Below are positions 23,441 through 33,675 of a stretch of DNA of 64,000 nt, piece after piece. The translations under genes and the position numbers were made by a program. The notes under the pieces were generated by a model that was not told the DNA's origin, searched no databases, and saw only the letters and a program-made list of their open reading frames with translations. Each line of letters opens with the position of its first letter. Positions within the stretch are counted from its first letter, which is position 1. The stretch is from Balaenoptera acutorostrata (Eukaryota; Chordata; Mammalia; Artiodactyla; Balaenopteridae): positions 36,359,389 through 36,423,388 of the forward strand of contig NC_080077.1 in the NCBI RefSeq assembly GCF_949987535.1, written 5' to 3'.

Positions 23441-25240
23441 GTAAGGAAAGATTGTGAAAAACTGTGGCAAAATATTTAACTACTTTGATAACATAAACAA
23501 ATTCTTAGGAAAAATGTTTCAAAAACCAACATAAAAAGAAATTTTAAAAATGTAAATAACACTATATAAAAGACATTAAATTCACAATTACAAAGTCTCT
23601 TCCACAAGACTTCCCAAGGTCATTGACATCTCTGTATTACTTGTATGCTAGCCCACCCTAAAATTCATATGGAATCTTAAGAAACCCCTAATAGCCAAAA
23701 CAATCCTGAAAAAGAATGATGAAGTCTGAGGTCTCACACTTCCTGATTTCAAAATTACTACAAAGCTAGAGTAATCAACACAGTGTGGTACTGGCATAAA
23801 GATAAACATAGAGCATTGGAATAGAGATACCAGAAATAAACCCTCACACATATGGTCAAATGATTTTTGACAAGGGTGCCAAGACCATTCAATGGGGAAA
23901 GGACAGTCTTTTAAACAAATGGTGTTGGGGAAACTGACTGTCCATGTGCAAAAGAATGATGCTGAACCTTACATTTTACCATATACAAATATTAATTTAA
24001 ATGGGTCAAACATGCACACATGAGAGCTAAAAATATAAAACTCTTAGAAGGAAACAGAGGGAAATTTTCAAGACATTGGATTTGGCAATGATCTCTTGGA
24101 TATGACACCAAAAGCAAAGGCAACCAAGGAAAAAAATAGATAATAACACTACCTCAAAATTAAAACATTTGTGCATCACAGGCACTGTCAACAGAGTGAA
24201 AAGGCAACACATAGAGTGGGAGAAAATATTTGCAAATAATATATCTGATAACTCATTAATATCCAAAATATATAAAGAACTCCTACAACTCAGCAACAAC
24301 AATAAATCAATTAAAAATTGTTAAAGGACTTGAAAATATATTTTTCCAAAGAAGACTCACAAATGGCCAATAAACACAAGAAAAGATGCTCAACGTCACT
24401 AATGATTAGGGAAATGTAAGTTAGGACACAATGAGATACCATTTCATACCCATTAGGATGACTATTATTTAAAAAACAAAACAAAACAAAACAGAAAATA
24501 ATAAGTGTTGGTGAGGATGTGGAGAAACTGGACCAGTCTTGCACTGCTATTGAGAATATGAAATGGTATAGCCACTATGGAAGACAATACGGCAATTCCT
24601 CAAAAAGTTAAAAAGAGATTTATTATATGATCCAGCAATTTCACTTCTGGGTTTATACTCAAAAGAATTGAAAGTAGGGACTCAAACAGATATTTGTACA
24701 TCCATGTTCATAGTAATGTTGAAATATTATTTGGTCTTAAAAAAGAAGGAAATTCAGGGAATTCCCTGGTGGACCAGTGGTTAGGACTGTTGCTTTCATT
24801 GCCAGGGCCTGGGTTCAATCCTTCATCAGGGAACTAAGATCCTGCAAGCTGTGCAGAGCAGCAAAAAAAAAATTAAGAAGGAGATTCAGACACATCCTAT
24901 AACATGCATGAACCTTGAAGACATCATGCTAAGTGAAATAAGGCAGTCACAAAATTACAAATACTCGGTGATTGCATTTATAGAGGTACCTAGAGTAGTG
25001 AAATTCACAGACAGAAAGTAAAGTGTAGTTTCCAGGGACTGGGAAGAGGGGGAATTAGGAAGTTATTATTTAATGAGTACAGAGTTTCAGTTTGGGAAGA
25101 TGAAAAAAGTTCTGGAGATGAATGGTGGTAATGGTTGCATAAAAATGTGAATATACTTAAAGGCACTGAACTGTACACGCAAAAATGGTTAAAATGGTAA
25201 ATTTATGTTATATATATTTTACCACAATAAAAATTTCTGA
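23441..25240 (+). mobile_element. 5'-truncated L1, + strand, inside the ancient L1
   Basis: L1 ORF2 C-terminal third and 3' UTR on the plus strand: ttcatatggaatcttaagaa near 23664, tggtactggcataaagataa near 23788, and the 3' end with accacaataaaa near 25220. The frame is broken. About 100 bp are missing at 24717-24730 compared with the L1 at 20.2 kb, since the text jumps from catagtaatgttg to aaatattatttgg. No clear TSD was found. The left boundary is set where the surrounding minus-strand L1 stops. Confidence 0.8.
24743..24889 (+). mobile_element. CHR-1-type SINE, + strand
   Basis: Begins gggaattccctggtggacca at 24758, with a B-box-like gggttcaatcc near 24812-24822, and ends in an A-run at 24863-24872. 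TSD aagaaggaaattcag (24743-24757) and aagaaggagattcag (24875-24889), one mismatch in 15. It sits inside the plus-strand L1 fragment and is therefore younger. Confidence 0.92.
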
Positions 25241-25823
25241 CAGATTTCATCAGTGACTCTATCTGAAGTTGGAAGATTTCTTGGTGGGAAGAATTTTAAT
25301 TATGAAATCAATGCCTTTAATATAGTAAAGTCCATTTAAATTTTCTATTACTTTATGTGTCAGTTTTGGTGGGTTGTGTTTTCAAATAATTGTCCTTTTT
25401 TCTAAATTAACATATTTATTAGCATAAAGTTGATAAAAATATCCTGTTATGCTTTTAATGTCTCTGGGACCTGTGGTAATGGATACACTTTTATTCCTAA
25501 TATTGGTAATTTATGTTCTCTCTTTTTTTTGATAAGTTAGCTAGGATTTCTGCTTTTTATTATTTCTTTTCTTCTATTATTATTGTTGTAAATTTTTAAA
25601 GTGGAAGCTTAACTCACTGATTTAATCCTTACTTCTTTTCTAATATAAGCTCTTAATGTTATTAATTTTCTTCTAAGAACTGGTTTGGTTCCATCCCACA
25701 AATTTTGATATGCTGTGTGTTAATTACCAATGAGTTCAAATTATTTTCTAGTTTCCCTTAAATTTCTTTGATCCATGAATTATTTAGGTGTGTGTTTAGT
25801 TTTCGAATATTTGAGGCTTATAT
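25241..25823 (-). mobile_element. Ancient L1, segment 2 (ORF2 middle)
   Basis: Reverse-complement ORF2 resumes here (catcagtgactctatctgaa at about 25247 corresponds to cacctgtgaagccatctggt at 29109 in the younger L1). It runs collinearly until the 12 bp target site of the younger L1. Confidence 0.75.
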
Positions 25824-25835
25824 TATTATTGATTT

Positions 25836-26200
25836 CTTTTTAACATCTTTATCTGAGTATAATTGCTTTACAATGGTGTGTTAGTTTCTGCTTTATAACA
25901 AAGTGAATAAGCTATACATATACATATATCCTCACATCTCCTCCCTATTGCATCTCCCTCCCACCCTCCCTATCCCACCCCTCTAGGTGGTCACAAAGCA
26001 CCAAGCAGATCTCCCTGTGTATGTGGCTGCTTCCTACTAGATATCTATTTTACATTTGGTAGTGTATATATGTCCATGCCCCTCTCTCACTTCGTCCCAG
26101 CTTACCCTTCCCCCTCCCTGTGTCCTTAAGTCCATTCTCTACATCTGCGTCTTTATTCCTGTCCTGCCCCTAGGTTCGTCAGAACCTTTTTTTTTTTTTT
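25836..26200 (-). other. L1 3' UTR
   Basis: Non-coding tail of the full-length L1 from after the ORF2 stop to the T-run at 25837-25841 (A-tail on the element strand). It has a C-rich segment on the plus strand (25940-25985), i.e. a G-rich tract on the element strand, a common feature of L1 3' UTRs. Confidence 0.85.
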
Positions 26201-26450
26201 TTAGATTCCATATATATGTGTTAGCGTACAGTATTTATTTTTCTCTTTCTGGCTTACTGCACTCTGTATGACAGAGTCAAGGTCCATCCACCTCACTACA
26301 AATAAGTCAATTCCGTTTCCTTTTATGGCTGAGTAATATTCCATTGTATATATGTGCCACATCTTCTTTATCCATTCAACTGTCGATGGACACATAGGTT
26401 GCTTCCATGTCCTGGCTATTGTAAATAGAGCTGCAATGAACATTGTGGTA

Positions 26451-26621
26451 CATGACTCTTTTTTTTTTCTTTTTATGTTTTTAAAAATTTTTTTTTGGTT
26501 TTTTGGCCTCGAGGCATATGGGATCTTAGCTCCCTGACCAGGGATCGAACCCATGCCCCCTGCATTGGAAGGCAAAGGCTTAACCACTGGACCGCCAGGG
26601 AAGTCCCCCATGACTCTTTTT
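26451..26621 (-). mobile_element. CHR-1-type SINE inside L1 ORF2
   Basis: TSD catgactcttttt at 26451-26463 and 26609-26621. The minus-strand SINE starts at 26608 (ggggacttccctgg) and has a B-box ggttcgatccc (complement at 26543-26553). It interrupts the C-terminal part of L1 ORF2, between the segments reading TIIQKESW and CTTMFIAALF. Confidence 0.95.
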
Positions 26622-27877
26622 GAATTATGGTTTTCTCAGGGTATATGCCCAGTAGTGGGATTGCTGGGTCACAAGGTAGTTCTATTTTTAGTTTTTTAAG
26701 GAACCTCCATAATGTTCTCCATAGTGGCTGTATCAATTTACATTCCCACCAACAGTGCAAGAGGGTTCCCTTTTCTCCATACCCTCTCCAGCATTTATTG
26801 TTTGTAGATTTTTTGATGATGGCCATCCTGACCTGGTGTGAGGTGATACCTCATTGTAGTTTTGATTTGCATTTCTCTAATGATTAGTGACGTTGAGCAT
26901 CCTTTCATGTGTTTGTTGGCAATCTGTATATCTTCTTTGGAGAAATGTCTGTTTAGGTCTTCTGCCCATTTTTGGATTGGGTTGTTTGTTTTTTTGATAT
27001 TGAGCTGCATGACCTGCTTGTAAATTTTGGAGATTAATCCTTGCCAGTTGCTTTGTTTGCAAATATTTTCTCCCATTCTGAGGGTTGTCTTTTCATCTTG
27101 TTTATGGTTTCCTTTGCTGTGCAAAGCTTTTAAGCTTCGTTAGGTCCCATTTGTTTATTTTTGTTTTTATTTCCCTTTCTCTAGGAGGTGAGTCAAAAAG
27201 GATCTTGCTGTGATTTATGTCAAGAGTGTTCTGCCTATGTTTTCCTCTAAGAGTTTTATAGTGAGCGTCTGGCCTTACATTTAGGTCTGTAATCCATTTT
27301 GAGTTTATTTTTGTGCATGGTGTTGGGGTCTGTTCTAATTTCATTCTTTTACATGTAGCTGTCCAGTTTTCCAAGCACCACTTATTGAAGAGGCTGTCTT
27401 TTCTCCATTGTATATTATTACCTCCTTTATCAAAAATAAGGTAACCATATGTGCATGGGTTTATCTCTGGACTTTCTATTCTGTTCCATTAATCTACATT
27501 TCTGTTTTTGTGCCAGTACCATACTGTCTTGATTACTGTAGCTTTGTAGTATACTCTGAAGTCTGGAAGCCTGATTCCTCCAGCTCCATTTTTCTTTCTC
27601 AAGATTGCTTTGGCTATTCAGGGTCTTTTGGGTTTCCATACAAATTTTGAAATTTCTTGCTCTAGTTCTGTGGAAAATGCCATTGGTAGTTTGATTGGGA
27701 TTGCATTGAATCTGTAGATTGCTTTGGGTAGTATATTCATTTTCACAATGTTGATTCTTCCAATCCAAGAACATGGTATATCTCTCCATCTGTTAGTATC
27801 ACCTTTAATTTCTTTCATTAGTGTCTTATAGTTTTCTGCATACAGGTCTTTCGTCTCCTTTGGTAGGTTGTTTCCTT

Positions 27878-27887
27878 GGTATTTTAT

Positions 27888-27924
<37 letters not shown>

Positions 27925-28256
27925 TATTTATTATTTATTTATTTATTTATTTTTGGCTGTGCTGGGTCTTCGGTTCGTGCGAGGGCTTTCTCTAGTTGCG
28001 GCAAGTGGGGGCCACTCTTCATCGCGGTGCGGGGACCGCTCTTCATCGCGGTGCGCGGGCCTTTCACTATCGCGGCCCCTCCCGTTGCGGGGCACAGGCT
28101 CCAGACGCGCAGGCTCAGCAGCTGTGGCTCACGGGCCCAGCTGCTCCGTGGCATGTGGGATCTTCCCAGACCAGGGCTCGAACCCGTGTCTCCTGCATTA
28201 GCAGGCAGATTCTCAACCACTGCGCCACCAGGGAAGCCCGGTATTTTATTCTTTTT
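27878..28256 (-). mobile_element. CHR-2 SINE inside L1 ORF2, with 24 bp duplication
   Basis: TSD ggtattttattcttttt at 27878-27894 and 28240-28256. Minus-strand CHR-2 with its head at 28239 and its A-tail as the T-run from 27891. It carries the internal 24 bp tandem duplication (28007-28030 and 28031-28054), as does the copy at 16.9 kb. The insertion splits ORF2 just after the RT segment TTKRIKY. Open frames of 126, 206 and 78 codons here are read-through products. Confidence 0.97.
28007..28054 (-). repeat. 24 bp tandem duplication in CHR-2
   Basis: Two 24 bp units, each ending ctcttcatcgcggtgc on the plus strand, differ at three positions. Same arrangement as at 17094-17141, reverse-complemented. 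Confidence 0.9.
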
Positions 28257-30562
28257 GTTGTAATGGTAAATGGGAGTTTTTCCTTAATTTCTCTTTCAGA
28301 TTTTTTATCATTAGTGTATAGGAATACAAGAGATTTCTGTGCATTAATTTTGTATCCTGCTACTTTACCAAATTCATTGATTAGCTCTAGTAGTTTTCTG
28401 GTAGCATCTTTAGGCTTCTCTATGTATAGTATCATGTCATCTGCAAACAGTGACAGTTTTACTTCTTCTTTTCTGATCTGGATTCCTTTTATTTGTTTTT
28501 CTTCTCTGATTGCTGTGGCTAAAACTTCCAAAACTATGTTGAATAATTTGGTGAGAGTGGGCAACCTTGCCTTGTTTCTGATCTTAGAGGAAACAGTTTC
28601 AGTTTTTAACCATTGAAAACGATGTTGGCTGTGGGTTTGTCATATATGGCATTTATTATGTTGAGATAAGTTCCCTCTGTGCCTACTTTCTGGAAGGTTT
28701 TTATCATAAATGAGTGTTGAATTTTGTCAAAAGCTTTTTCTGCATCTATTGAGATGATCGTATGGTTTTTCTCCTTCAATTTGTTAATATGGTTTATCAC
28801 ATTGATTGATTTGCGTATATTGAAGAATCCTTGCATTCCTGGGATAAACCCTACTTGATCAAGGTGTATAATCCTCTTAATGTGCTGTTGGATTCTGTTT
28901 GCTAGTATTTTGTTGAGGATTTTTGCATCTATGTTCATCAGTGATATTGGCCTGTAGCTTTCTTTCTTTGTGACATCTTTGTCTGGTTTTGGTATCAGAG
29001 TGATGGTGGCCTTGTAGAATGAGTTTGGGAGTGTTCCTCCCTCTCTTATATTTTGGAAGAGTTTGAGAAGGATAGGTGTTAGCTCTTCTCTAAATGTTTG
29101 ATAGAATTCACCTGTGAAGCCATCTGGTCCTGGGCTTTTGTTTGTTGGAAGATTTTTAATCACTGTCTCAATTTCAGTGCTTGTGATTGGTCTGTTTATA
29201 TTTTCTATTTCTTCCTGGTTCAGTCTCGGAAGGTTGTGCTTTTCTAAGAATTTGTGCATTTCTTCTGGGTTGTCCATTTTATTGGCATATTGTTGCTTGT
29301 AGTAATCTCTCATGATCCTTTGTATTTCTGCAGTGTCAGTTGTTACTTCTCCTTTTTCATTTCTAATTCTATTGATTTGAGTCTTCTCCTTTTTTTTCTT
29401 GATGGGTCTGGCTGATGGTTTATCAATTTTGTTTATCTTCTCAAAAAAACAGCTTTTAATTTTATTGATCTTTGCTATTGTTTCCTTCATTTCTTTTTCA
29501 TTAATTTCTGATCTGATCTTTATTTCTTTCCTTCTGCTAACTTTGGGGGTTTTTTGTTCTTCTTTCTCTAATTGCTTTCTTTAGGTGTAAGGTTAGGTTG
29601 TTTATTTGAGATGTTTCTTGTTTCTTGAGGTAGGATTGTACTGCTGTAAACTTCCCTCTTAGAACTGCTTTTGCTGCATCCCATAGGTTTTGGGTCATCG
29701 TCTTTTCATTTCCATTTGTTTCTAGGTATTTTTTGATTTCCTCTTTGATTTCTTCAGTGATCTCTTGGATATTTAGTAGTGTATTGTTTAGCCTCCATGT
29801 GTTTTTATTTTTTACAGATTTTTTCCTGTAATTGATATCTAGTCTCATAGCACTGTGGTTGGAAAAGTTACTTGATATGATTTCAATTTCCTTAAATTTA
29901 CCAAGGCTTGATTTGTGACCCACGATATGATTTATCCTGGAGAATGTTCCATGAGCACTTGAGAAGAACGTGTATTCTGTTGTTTTTGGATGGAATGTCC
30001 TATAAATATCAATTAAGTCCATCTTGTTTAATGTATCATGTAAAGCTTGTGTTTCCTTATTTATTTTCAGTTTGGATGATCTGTCCATTGGTGAAAGTGG
30101 GGTGTTAAAGTCCCCCACAATAATTGTGTTATTGTCGATTTCTCCTTTTACTGCTGTCAGCATTTGCCTTATGTATTGAGGTGCTCCTATATTGGGTGCA
30201 TAAATATTTACAATTGTTATATCTTCTTCTTGGATTGATCCCTTGATCATTATGTAATGTCCTTCTTTGTCTCTTGTAGTAGTCTTTATTTTAAAGTCTA
30301 TTTTGTGTGATATGAGAATTGCTACTCCAGCTTTCTTTTGATTTCCATTTGCATGGAATATCTTTTTCCATCCCCTCACTTTCAGTCTGTATGTGTCTCT
30401 AGGTCTGAAGTGGATCTCTTGTAGATAGCATATATACGGGTCTTGTTTTCTAGCCATACAGCCAGTCTATGTCTTTTGGTTGGAGCATTTAATCCATTTA
30501 CATTTAAGGTAATTATCGATATGTATGTTCCTATTACCATTTTCTTAATTGTTTTGGGTTTG

Positions 30563-31489
30563 CTATTGTAGGTCTTTTCCTTCTCTTGTGTTTCCTGCGT
30601 AGAGAAGTTCCTTTAGCATTTGTTGTAAAGATGGTCTGGTGGTGCTGAATTCTCTTAGCTTTTGCTTGTCTGTAAAGGTTTTAATTTCTCCATCGAATCT
30701 GAATGAGATCCTTGCTGGGTAGAGTAATCTTGGTTGTAGATTTTCCCCTTTCATCACTTTCAATGTGTCCTGCCACTCCCTTCTGGCTTGCAGAGTTTCT
30801 GCTGCAAGATTAGCTGTTAACCTTATGGGGATTCCCTTGTATGTTATTTGTTGTGTTTCCCTTGCTGCTTTTAATATTTTTTTCTTTGTATTTAATTTTT
30901 GATAGCTTGATTACTATGTGTCTTGGTATGTTTCTCCTTGGATTTATCCTGTATGGGACTCTCTGCACTTCCTGGACTTGATTTACTATTTTCTTTCCCA
31001 TATTAGGGAAGTTTTCAACTATAATCTCTTCAAATATTTTCTCAGTCCCTTTCTTTTTCTCTACTTCTTCTGGGACCCCTATATTTCAAATGTTGGTGTG
31101 TTTAATGTTGTCCCAGAGGTCTCTGAGACTGTCCTCAATTCTTTTCATTCTTTTTTCTGTATTCTGCACTGTGGTAGTTATTTCCACTATTGTATCTTCC
31201 AGGTCACTTATCCGTTTTTCTGCCTCAATTATTCTTCTATTGGTTCCTTCTAGAGAATTTTTAATTTCATTTATTTTGTTGTTCATCATCGTTTGCTCTT
31301 TAGTTCTTCTAGGTCCTTGTTAAACGTTTCTTGTATTTTCTCCATTCTATTTCCAAGATTTTGGATCATCTTTACTATCATTATTCTGAATTCTTTTTCA
31401 GGTAGACTGCCTATTTCCTCTTCATTTGTTTGGTCTGGTTGGTTTTTACCTTGCTCCTTCAACTACTGTGTGTTTCTCTGTCTTCTCAT
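30563..31489 (-). pseudogene. L1 ORF1 (RNA-binding chaperone protein), inactivated
   Basis: The start codon at 31489 gives MRRQRNTQ and then an in-frame TAG at codon 9, after which the ORF1 frame continues (LKEQGKNQPDQ, and so on). A coiled-coil segment (RRIIEAEKRISDLED, 31086-31289) is rich in heptad-spaced Ile/Leu. RRM and C-terminal segments follow (ARISFRFDGEIKTF, 30563-30763). A frameshift near 31291 fits loss of four bases next to a cgtttg repeat, and further breaks lie between 30763 and 31086. Total 927 nt, close to the usual ORF1 length. In live L1s the product coats L1 RNA as a trimer. Confidence 0.9.
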
Positions 31490-33663
31490 TTTGCTTAATT
31501 TACTGTGTTTGGGATCTCCTTTTCACAGGCTGCAGGTTTGTAGTTCCCATTGGTTTTGGTGTCTGACCCCAGTGGCTAATGTTTTTTCAGTGGGTTGTGT
31601 AGGCTTCCTGGTGGAGGGCACTGGTGCCTGTGTTCTGGTGGATGAAGCTGGATCTTGTCTTTCTCGTGGGCAGGACCGTGTCTGGTGGTGTGTTTTGGGG
31701 TGTCTGTGGCCTTATTATGATTTTAGGCAGCCTCTCTGCTAATGGGTGGGGTTGTGTTCCTGTCTTTCTAGTTGTTTGGCATAGTGTGTCCAGCACTGTA
31801 GCCTCCTGGTCATTGAGTGGAGCTGGGTCTTAGCGTTGAGATGGAGATCTTTCGCTGTTTGATATTACATGGAGCCGGCAGGTCTCTGGTGGACCAATGT
31901 CCTGAAGTTGGCTCTCCCACCTCAGAGGCCCAGGCCTGCCACCTGGCTGGAGCCCCAAGACCCTGTCAGCCACACAGCTCAGAAGAAAAGGGAGAGAAAA
32001 AGAAAGAAGGAAAGAGAGAAAATAAATAAATAAATATTAAAATAAAAATTTTAAAAATTATTAATACTAAAAAAAAATTTTTAAGTAATTAAAAAAAGAA
32101 AAAGAAAAAAGAAAGAGAGAAGAGAGCAACCAAACCAAAAACAAATCCAGCAATGATAACCAGCACTAAAAACTATACTAAGGAAACAAAAAAACAAACA
32201 GACAGACAGAACCCTAGGACAAATGGTAAAAGCAAAGCTATACAGGCAAAATCACACAAAGAAGCATGCACATACACACTCAGAAAAAAAGGAAAAAATA
32301 TATATATATCTATATATAAAAAAAAAAGGAAGAGAGCAAGGAAATCAATTAACAAATTTACCAATGACAATAAACTCTAAATACTAAACTAAGATAAACA
32401 TAAAACCAGAAACAAGTTAGATGCAGAAAGCAAACCCCAAGTCTACAATTGCTCTCAAAGTCCACTGCCTCAATTTTGGGATGATTCGTTGTCGCTTCAG
32501 GTATTCCACAGATGCAGCGTACATCAAGTTGATTGTGGAGATTTAATCTGCTGCTCCTGAGGCTGGTGGGAGAGATTTCCCTTTCTCTTCTTTGTTCACA
32601 GGGCTCCTGGGGTTCAGCTTTGGATTTGGCCCTGCCTCTGCATGTAGGTCACCTGAGGGCATCTGTTCTTTGCTCAGACAGGATGAGGTTAAAGTTGCAG
32701 CTGATTAGGGGGCTCTGGCTCACTCAAACCAGGGGGAGGGAGGGGTGCAGAATGAGGGGCGAGCCTGTGGCGGCAGAGGCCGGCGTGATGTTGCAACAGG
32801 CTGAGGCGCGCTGTGTATTCTCCCGGGGCAGTTGTCCCTGGATCACGGGACCCTGGCAGTGGCAGGCTGCACAGGCTCCTGGGAGGGGAGCTGAGGATAG
32901 TGACCTGTGCTTGCACACAGGCTTCTTGGTGGCTGCAGCAGCAGCCTTAGTGCCTCATTCCCATCTCTGGGGTCCGCGCTGATAGCCGCAGCTCACATCT
33001 GTCTCTGGAGCTCATTTAGGCAGTGCTCTGAATCCCCTCTCCTCGTGCACCCCAAAACAATGGTCTCTTGCCTCTTAGACAGTTCCAGACTTTTTCCTGG
33101 ACTCCTTCCTGTCTAGCTGTGGTGCACTAGCCCCCTTCAGGCTGTGTTCATGCAGCCAACCCCAGTCTTCTCCCTGGGCTCTGACGTCCAAAGCCCGAGC
33201 CTCAGCTCCCAGCCCCCACCCACCCCGGCGGGTGAGCAGACAAGCCTCTCAGGCTGGTGAGTGCTGGTCGGCACCGATCCTCTGTGCCGGAATCTCTCCG
33301 CTTTGCCCTCTGCACCCCTGTTGCTGCGCTCTCCTCTGTGCTTCCAAAGCTTCCCCCCCCCACCCCCTGTCTCCACCCACGAAGGGGCTTCCTAGTATGT
33401 GGAAACTTTTCCTCCTTCACAGCTACCTCCTGGTGCTGTGCAGGTCCCATCCCTACTCTTTTTTCTATGTTTTTTCTTTTTTCTTTTGTCCTACCCAGGT
33501 ACGTGGGGGAGTTTCTTGCCTTTTGGGAAGGCTGAGGTCTTCTGCCAGTGTTCAGTAGGTGTTCTGTAGGAGTTGTTCCACATGTAGATGTATTTCTGAT
33601 GTATTTGTGGGGAGGAAGGTGAGCTCCACGTCTTACTCCTCCACCATCTTGAAGGTCTCCCCC
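31490..33663 (-). promoter_or_regulatory. L1 5' UTR / internal promoter region
   Basis: About 2.17 kb upstream of ORF1. The distal part (about 32530-33660) is GC-rich; the proximal part (31980-32450) is a purine-rich, A-rich tract on the plus strand (T/C-rich on the element strand). No TATA box is expected. Open frames of up to 149 codons within it are not genes. Confidence 0.85.
33644..33651 (-). promoter_or_regulatory. YY1-like site at L1 5' end
   Basis: On the element strand CAAGATGG begins about 13 bases from the 5' end. Human L1 has a functional YY1 site of the same core (CAAGATGGC) at the same place, where it sets the transcription start. Here the next base is T, a one-base difference. 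Function is inferred from motif and position. Confidence 0.6.
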
Positions 33664-33675
33664 TATTATTGATTT

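Larger units (their letters stand above)
26201..30540 (-). pseudogene. L1 ORF2 (endonuclease/reverse transcriptase), inactivated
   Basis: The start codon is at 30540 (MVIGTYISII, then ITLNVNGLN). The endonuclease domain follows, with a QEIHF motif and GDFNTPLSP. The RT domain has [31 protein letters not shown] (motif A) and FADDM at 28433-28447 (motif C, catalytic DD kept). The C-terminal region ends MEYYSAIKGNG... to the stop at 26201. Without the SINEs and TSD copies the length is about 3.8 kb (~1275 codons), the normal L1 ORF2 size. Defects visible: a one-base frameshift near codon 35, Asn in place of the conserved Asp in the endonuclease RI(D/N)HI motif (29930-29932), a stop at 28606-28608, a further frameshift near 28550, and SINEs at 27895 and 26464. 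The protein would nick target DNA and reverse-transcribe L1 or SINE RNA; this copy cannot. Confidence 0.95.
25824..33675 (-). mobile_element. Full-length L1 LINE, minus strand, 12 bp TSD
   Basis: The TSD tattattgattt is present at 25824-25835 and 33664-33675. The 7.83 kb between them reads, on the minus strand, as a complete L1: 5' UTR (33663-31490), ORF1 (31489-30563), ORF2 (30540-26201) and 3' UTR with a short A-tail (26200-25836). Removing two later SINEs and their duplicated sites leaves about 7.3 kb. The 5' end starts GGGGGAGACC followed by TTCAAGATGG, typical of cetartiodactyl L1s. Both ORFs are disabled. It sits within an older minus-strand L1 whose sequence continues on both sides. 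Confidence 0.95.

Noticed and set aside
27996..28616. 206-codon open frame on the plus strand
   Set aside because: Made of antisense CHR-2 SINE plus antisense L1 ORF2; not a gene.
31293..31742. 149-codon hydrophobic plus-strand frame
   Set aside because: Antisense of L1 ORF1 and 5' UTR. The hydrophobic look comes from complementing A-rich coding sequence.
32533..32982. 149-codon open frame in GC-rich DNA
   Set aside because: Lies in the L1 5' UTR, antisense to the element; GC content alone keeps the frame open.
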